Source: Cellulomonas sp. PhB150 (lineage in GTDB: Bacteria > Actinomycetota > Actinomycetes > Actinomycetales > Cellulomonadaceae). From it: a stretch of DNA of 64,000 bases. The position numbers and the translations under genes were made by a program. This document shows positions 60,064-64,000 of this stretch, one piece after another. Numbering within the stretch: the first letter of the stretch is position 1; each line of letters starts with the position of its first letter. The stretch spans positions 620,001 to 684,000 of the forward strand of contig NZ_RKHX01000001.1 of the NCBI RefSeq assembly GCF_003755175.1, read 5' to 3'. The notes beneath the pieces were generated by a model. That model was not told the DNA's origin. It saw nothing but the letters and a program-made list of their open reading frames with translations, and ran no database searches.

Positions 60064-60834
60064 TCACACCCGGGCCGTGTCGCGGCGGAACCGCCAGGCC
60101 GCGCCGACGACGAACACGATCCCCCAGGCCACGACGTTGACGACCGCCCACATCGAGACCCCCTCGTCGGTGATCGGTCCGCGCACGATCTCGGCCAGGC
60201 CGTACGTCGGCACGAACTGCGCGATCGTCGCGAAGACACCGTCACCGAGCGGCATGAACAGGCCGCCGGCGAAGGACAGCAGTGCGAGCACCGGACCGAG
60301 GATCTGCATGACGTTCTCGGACGGCAGCAGGTACCCCATGAACAGGCCGAACGCGGCGAACACCGAGGACCCGACCCACGCGAGGGCGAGCGACGCGACG
60401 ATGCGCGACGTGTCACCGGTCGCGCCCGAGGCCATGCCGACCGCGGCCGTCACGACGACCGCGCCGAGCCCCATCACCATGGCCACCGCGACCTTCGTCA
60501 CGACGTACGTCGTGGGACTCAGCGGCGTGAGCCGCAGCTGGCGCGTCCAGCCCTGCGCCCGCTCGACCGAGACGCTCGCCCCGCCGCTCGTCGTGGCCAG
60601 GATGGCGCCGTACAGGGCCATCGAGATCATGATCCAGGCGGTCACGTTCGCGTGGCCGACGGACTCGGTCTTGTAGCTGCTCACCGTGCCGAAGAGCAGG
60701 AAGAACACCGGCGGCATGACGAGCGTGAAGATGATCCCGCGCCGGTTGCGCAGCAGGCGGCGCAGCTCGATCGTCAGGAACGTGGCGTTGAGCCCGCGAC
60801 GGGGCCCGGTGACGGGGACGGCGACGGCGGTCAT
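60064..60834 (-). CDS. ABC-2 type exporter permease
   Basis: 256 residues with six helices: FTLVMPPVFFLLFGTVSSY early, VTAWIMISMALYGAILATTS, VVTKVAVAMVMGLGAVVVTA, IVASLALAWVGSSVFAAFGL, MQILGPVLALLSFAGGLFMP, and AVVNVVAWGIVFVVGAAWRF. GWTRQLRLTPLSPTTYVVTK between helices is the usual coupling region. Overlaps its ATPase gene by four bases. Relatives export drugs or lipids; in DesKR-type loci the exporter can serve membrane stress. Confidence 0.9.
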   Translation of the reverse strand: MTAVAVPVTGPRRGLNATFLTIELRRLLRNRRGIIFTLVMPPVFFLLFGTVSSYKTESVGHANVTAWIMISMALYGAILATTSGGASVSVERAQGWTRQLRLTPLSPTTYVVTKVAVAMVMGLGAVVVTAAVGMASGATGDTSRIVASLALAWVGSSVFAAFGLFMGYLLPSENVMQILGPVLALLSFAGGLFMPLGDGVFATIAQFVPTYGLAEIVRGPITDEGVSMWAVVNVVAWGIVFVVGAAWRFRRDTARV

Positions 60835-61781
60835 GCGATGCTCCCGATGGACTCGTGGGTGGCGGCGTGGTCGGTGGTCAGGGCCAGGAACGCGTCCTCG
60901 AGGCCGCGCGCGGCGATCTCCAGGTCGGTCGCGTCCGTGGCGGTCAGCAGGTGGCGGGCGACGGCGTCGGAGTCCGTGGTGCGGATGATCACGCGCTCGC
61001 GCCGCACCTCGACGTCCTGCACGCCCGGCAGCGCTCGCAGCGCGGCCTCGTCGAGCGCGCCCTCGAACGACGCGGAGACCGTGCGTCCCGCGGTCAGGCT
61101 CTTGACCTGCGCGGCGGAGCCGTCGGCCACGATGCGGCCGTGGCTGACCAGGACGATGCGGTCCGCGTACGCGTCCGCCTCCTCCAGGTAGTGCGTGGCG
61201 AAGATGATGGTGCGGCCGCGGGCGGCGTCGGCGCGCAGCGCGTTCCAGAAGTCGCGGCGGCCCTCGACGTCCATGCCGGTCGTCGGCTCGTCGAGCACGA
61301 TGACGTCCGGGTCCGGCAGCAGCGCGAGCGCGAACCGCAGCCGCTGCTGCTGGCCGCCCGAGCACTTGCCGACCCGGCGGTCCGCGATCTCGGCGATCCC
61401 GGCGCGCTCCATGACCTCCCGCGGCGAGCGCGTGCCGCGGAAGAACGAGGCGGTCAGCTCGATCGTCTCGGCGACGGTCAGGTCCTTGAGCAGGCCGCCG
61501 CTCTGCATGACGGCGGACACGCGGCCGGCGGCGATCGCCGCGGACGGCTCGAGGCCGAGCACCTGGACGGTGCCCTCGTCGGGCTCGGCCAGGCCGAGCA
61601 GCATGTCGATGGTCGTCGTCTTGCCGGCGCCGTTCGGGCCGAGGAACGCGACGACCTCACCGGGACGGACGGCCAGGTCCAGGCCGTCGACGGCACGCAC
61701 GGTGCCGAAGGACTTGCGCAGCCCGCGCAGGTCGAGCGCGAGGGTCCCCGTGGTCGGGGTGTCGAGCAGCTCTGTGGTCAT
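60831..61781 (-). CDS. ABC-2 type exporter ATP-binding protein
   Basis: 316 residues. Walker A GPNGAGKTTT, signature GKCSGGQQQRLRFALALLPD (Cys in place of the usual Leu), Walker B VIVLDEPTTGMD and H-loop TIIFATHYLEEADAYADR are all intact, in contrast to the degenerate ATPase at 8791-9597. The C-terminal ~95 residues form the DrrA-type accessory domain. First gene of the leftward exporter operon; divergent from the sigma factor gene. Confidence 0.93.
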   Translation of the reverse strand: MTTELLDTPTTGTLALDLRGLRKSFGTVRAVDGLDLAVRPGEVVAFLGPNGAGKTTTIDMLLGLAEPDEGTVQVLGLEPSAAIAAGRVSAVMQSGGLLKDLTVAETIELTASFFRGTRSPREVMERAGIAEIADRRVGKCSGGQQQRLRFALALLPDPDVIVLDEPTTGMDVEGRRDFWNALRADAARGRTIIFATHYLEEADAYADRIVLVSHGRIVADGSAAQVKSLTAGRTVSASFEGALDEAALRALPGVQDVEVRRERVIIRTTDSDAVARHLLTATDATDLEIAARGLEDAFLALTTDHAATHESIGSIA

Positions 61782-61852
61782 GACTCGATCCTGGCGCGCT
61801 GCCGAGCGCCGCTCCCCCGCCGTGCGTCACGAGTCGCACATGACGGATGTCA

Positions 61853-61891
61853 TGACTCAACCTTCGGCCGAGGTCGTGCGTCTTCTACGGT
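61853..61891 (+). promoter_or_regulatory. ECF-type promoter of sigma module 1
   Basis: AAC (61859-61861), 17 bases, CGT (61879-61881) fits the general ECF pattern. The surrounding TGACTCAACCT and CTACGGTGTGA are repeated at identical spacing before module 2 at 63655. The predicted start of transcription is at or next to the GTG, so the mRNA may be leaderless. Confidence 0.65.
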
Positions 61892-62518
61892 GTGACCACC
61901 ATGCCGATCCCGCTCGTGCGCAGCGTCGCGCACGCCGATCCCCACCCACCGGACGCGCCGGCAGAGGCGAGCACGCCCGAGACCGTCGACGTCGTCGTCT
62001 CGGGCGGGACCCGGACCTCCCGGGCCGTGCGCGACGAGCAGTTCACCGCGTTCATGGCTGCGCACCAGGGCCACCTCCTGCACACCGCCTGGCTCCTGAC
62101 GGGCGACGCGCACCGCGCGGAGGAGCTCGTCCAGCAGGCGCTCGTGCGGACCTACTCGTCGTGGGACCGCGTCGCCACGGACCGCCTCGCGTACACCCGC
62201 CGCACGCTCGTGAACCTGCGCGTCGACACCTGGCGGCGCCGGCGGCGCGAGGTGCTCACCTCCGAGCTGCCCGAGCGCGGCATCGCCGACGCGCACGGCC
62301 CGACCGATGACCGTGACCAGCTGGTCCGCGCCCTGGCGTTGCTGAGTCCCCGCCAGCGACGCGTCGTCGTCCTGCGCCACCTCGTCGGGCTGCCCGAGGC
62401 GGAGGTCGCCGCCGAGCTCGGCGTGAGCCTGGGCACCGTGAAGTCCACCGCGTCGCGCGGCCTGCAGCGCCTGCGCGAGACCCTCGCCGAGACCGACCCG
62501 AACGGAGTGGTCCCATGA
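61892..62518 (+). CDS. SigE-family RNA polymerase sigma factor, module 1
   Basis: 208 residues from a GTG (an in-frame ATG follows three codons later). After a ~45-residue disordered lead, region 2 reads FTAFMAAHQGHLLHTAWLLT then GDAHRAEELVQQALVRTYSS, and region 4 reads LSPRQRRVVVLRHLVGLPEA with EVAAELGVSLGTVKSTASRG as helix-turn-helix. This is the actinobacterial SigE-like ECF group. No Shine-Dalgarno precedes the GTG, consistent with leaderless initiation. ATGA overlap with the next gene. Confidence 0.92.
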   Translation: MTTMPIPLVRSVAHADPHPPDAPAEASTPETVDVVVSGGTRTSRAVRDEQFTAFMAAHQGHLLHTAWLLTGDAHRAEELVQQALVRTYSSWDRVATDRLAYTRRTLVNLRVDTWRRRRREVLTSELPERGIADAHGPTDDRDQLVRALALLSPRQRRVVVLRHLVGLPEAEVAAELGVSLGTVKSTASRGLQRLRETLAETDPNGVVP

Positions 62519-63579
62519 CCATCGCCCCCGAGCTCGATCCCGATCCCACCCTGGCCGCGCTCGCCGCGCGCACCCGCCCGCCCATGGTGCTCGACCCGGT
62601 CGCCGTGCTCGGTGCCGCGCACCGGCATGCGCACCGCCGCACCGCCGCGCGGGTCGTCGCGTCGGTGGCCGCGGTGGCTGCTGCGGCCACGGTCGCCGTG
62701 AACGTCTCCGGCATGCGGGACCATGCCGCGCCTGCCTGGCGCTCCACGCAGCCACCGTCCACCGCGCAGGTCGCCCAGACGCTCGGAGAGGGCGACCTCG
62801 CGACGATGTCGGGCGGCATCCAGGCCGTGAACCTGCCGGGACCGGCAGCACCCCCAGCACACAGCATCAGCGCGGCGATCCCCGGGATCACCGCGGAGCA
62901 CGACCTCGCGCTCGCCGGTCCCGACGGCGCGTCGGTCGTGCTGCTCACGGGAGGCCCGCGAGCCGACGGGACCGCGGGGCTGCTGGTCACCTACGCCGAC
63001 AAGTTCGGCGAGCCGATCGATCTCGGGCAGGACATGCCCGTGTGGTCCTGGGGTGGCAGCACGGGCACGTCGGCCGACACGGCGGCCTGGGCCGTCGCTG
63101 AGCCCGACGCGACGCACCGGCTCGACGTGGCGCTCGTGCCGGCGGATCTCGAGCTCCCGCGCGTCGTCTACTGGACCGTTGACGACACGGGAACGCAGTG
63201 GCAGGAGGTGCCGACGTTCGACGCCGGGAACGGCCGGCTCGTGACGGCCTTCACGACCACCGGTGCGGTGCCGGACAGCTCGGGACTGGCGTTCGTCGGG
63301 CACGACGGCCAGATCGTCGAGGCGCCATGCCCTGCGCACCTGCGCTGCACCAGCGCCGACGAGGTCCCCGGCCTCGAGGACTACCTGCACACCTTCACCG
63401 CCGCCGGCGAGGAAGAGTTCCGCGTCATCCTCCAGCGCCAGTCCGATGCGGAAAAGGCCGCGCGCGCCGCCAAGGACAGGCTGGCCGCCGCCGATACCGA
63501 GGCGGAACGGCAGGCTGCCGAGGACGACATCCAGAAGGCGCAGGCACAGCTGGACGCCATCACCTTCCCGGGCGGCTGA
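62515..63579 (+). CDS. Membrane-anchored protein, putative anti-sigma partner
   Basis: 354 residues overlapping the sigma gene (ATGA). About 42 cytoplasmic residues, one helix (AARVVASVAAVAAAATVAVN, about 44-64), then an extracytoplasmic part of beta character (VVLLTGGPRADGTAGLLVTY; ARLDVALVPADLELPR-like strands) with a Cys pair PCPAHLRC. A charged C-terminal helix follows (DTEAERQAAEDDIQKAQAQL). Single helix, coupling and topology match anti-sigma proteins, but no zinc-binding HxxxCxxC motif is seen, so the role is inferred. Confidence 0.7.
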   Translation: MTIAPELDPDPTLAALAARTRPPMVLDPVAVLGAAHRHAHRRTAARVVASVAAVAAAATVAVNVSGMRDHAAPAWRSTQPPSTAQVAQTLGEGDLATMSGGIQAVNLPGPAAPPAHSISAAIPGITAEHDLALAGPDGASVVLLTGGPRADGTAGLLVTYADKFGEPIDLGQDMPVWSWGGSTGTSADTAAWAVAEPDATHRLDVALVPADLELPRVVYWTVDDTGTQWQEVPTFDAGNGRLVTAFTTTGAVPDSSGLAFVGHDGQIVEAPCPAHLRCTSADEVPGLEDYLHTFTAAGEEEFRVILQRQSDAEKAARAAKDRLAAADTEAERQAAEDDIQKAQAQLDAITFPGG

Positions 63580-63591
63580 CGCCCCGAGCAC

Positions 63592-63632
63592 ACGTCACGC
63601 CGGGCGCTCAAGGGGCGCGCCCGGCGTGACGT
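63592..63632 (+). terminator. Terminator between sigma modules
   Basis: Perfect 16-base stem ACGTCACGCCGGGCGC (63592-63607) with 63617-63632 and a nine-base loop, 12 bases after the module 1 stop. No T-run. Confidence 0.7.
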
Positions 63633-63654
63633 GCGTCAGAAGTGATCGGCATCC

Positions 63655-63693
63655 TGACTCAACCTCCGGGGCGGGTCCTGCGTTCTCTACGGT
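63655..63693 (+). promoter_or_regulatory. ECF-type promoter of sigma module 2
   Basis: AAC (63661-63663), 17 bases, CGT (63681-63683), with TGACTCAACCT and CTACGGTGTGA placed exactly as in the promoter at 61853. The GTG start is again at the predicted transcription start. Confidence 0.65.
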
Positions 63694-64000
63694 GTGAGCA
63701 CCATGTCGACCGCTGCCAGCACCCCGGCCGATGACCCCGGACCCGCCGTCCACGTCCCGCACGCGGAGGTCGTCGACGTGCTCGGCGTGCGGCGCCGGTC
63801 GAGCTCCGCGTCGAGCCCGGCGCGTGACTCGGTCGACGCCGAGTTCACCGCGTTCATGACCACCCACGGCCCGGCGCTGCTCCGGACGGCGTGGTTGCTG
63901 TGCGGGGACGGCCACCGCGCCGAGGAGCTGACCCAGCAGGCGCTCGTGCGTACGTACGCCGCGTGGCCACGGGCCCGCCGCGACCCGCTCGCGTACGCCC
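63694..64000 (+). CDS. SigE-family sigma factor, module 2 (3' end outside window)
   Basis: The frame opens with GTG at 63694 (ATG three codons on) and is still open at the window end, giving 102 residues. After a Ser/Pro/Ala-rich lead it reads FTAFMTTHGPALLRTAWLLC then GDGHRAEELTQQALVRTYAA, the same region 2 as the first sigma factor, and stops in PRARRDPLAYA before region 4. A second, paralogous ECF factor under the same type of promoter. Confidence 0.88.
   Translation, partial: MSTMSTAASTPADDPGPAVHVPHAEVVDVLGVRRRSSSASSPARDSVDAEFTAFMTTHGPALLRTAWLLCGDGHRAEELTQQALVRTYAAWPRARRDPLAYA

Noticed and set aside
1..64000. CRISPR array, prophage or insertion sequence
   Set aside because: No short direct-repeat array, no integrase, transposase or phage structural gene, and no run of genes with foreign base composition was seen. 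The tRNA genes show no adjacent integrase or repeated 3' ends.

Overview
The window is one contiguous stretch of chromosome from a very high-GC Gram-positive actinobacterium. The gene content and order (bldC, a PucR-type fasR beside fabD-fabH-acpP-fabF, ahpE next to aceE, polyphosphate glucokinase, class A RNase P RNA, and maltose/beta-glucoside utilisation genes) point to the Micrococcales, and a Cellulomonas-like organism is my best guess. That placement is inference; no 16S gene is present. Nearly all of the window is ordinary, densely packed chromosomal coding sequence. I see no prophage, insertion sequence or CRISPR array.

Layout. 1-6.8 kb: the end of a DUF559-like gene, then nadE-panB-endonuclease/exonuclease/phosphatase and, after a convergent YitT gene and a small SPOR-like gene, map-ppgK. 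6.8-15.1 kb: a YhgE/Pip membrane protein with a degenerate ABC ATPase, a VOC protein, two acetyltransferases plus a frameshifted third, RNase P RNA, a stand-alone LuxR-type HTH protein, a tautomerase-like protein, yaaA and an ArsB/SLC13 transporter. 15.1-18.6 kb: the nif3 / zinc-ribbon / histidine-phosphatase trio, a MOSC protein and tRNA-Val. 18.7-29.1 kb: ahpE and DUF3052 divergent from aceE, then fasR-fabD-fabH-acpP-fabF and DUF3145. This joins acetyl-CoA supply (AceE) to its main sink (type II fatty acid synthesis), in an order also known from mycobacteria and streptomycetes. 29.2-34.5 kb: def, bldC, a tRNA with CAT anticodon, rtcB, several small membrane or envelope proteins and tRNA-Asn.

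34.5-44 kb: a secreted family 3 glycosidase, membrane lipid-type phosphatase/transferase and transglutaminase-like genes, an unknown 402-residue membrane protein, dnaG and dgt. 44-52.7 kb: a maltodextrin locus, malE-malF-malG-GH13 running leftward, diverging from malR (LacI family) and a GH13 alpha-glucosidase running rightward. A dyad overlaps the -35/-10 region of malE. No transport ATPase is present, so the system presumably borrows a shared MsiK-type ATPase. 52.8-58.2 kb: DHFR-like, M28 peptidase with membrane domain, PfkB kinase, dus and a tiny membrane protein. 58.2-61.8 kb: a DesK/DesR-type two-component pair beside an ABC-2 exporter. 61.9-64 kb: two tandem SigE-family sigma factor modules with nearly identical ECF-like promoters; the second is cut by the window end.

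I did not find a clearly new multi-gene system. The most unusual signals are: a family of three long inverted repeats with the same ACGACACGCCG-type core scattered in intergenic gaps; a very strong G-quadruplex motif running into the nadE start codon; hairpins placed just after acpP and malE inside operons; matched promoters on the two sigma modules; and an ABC ATPase lacking the normal catalytic residues paired with a YhgE protein.
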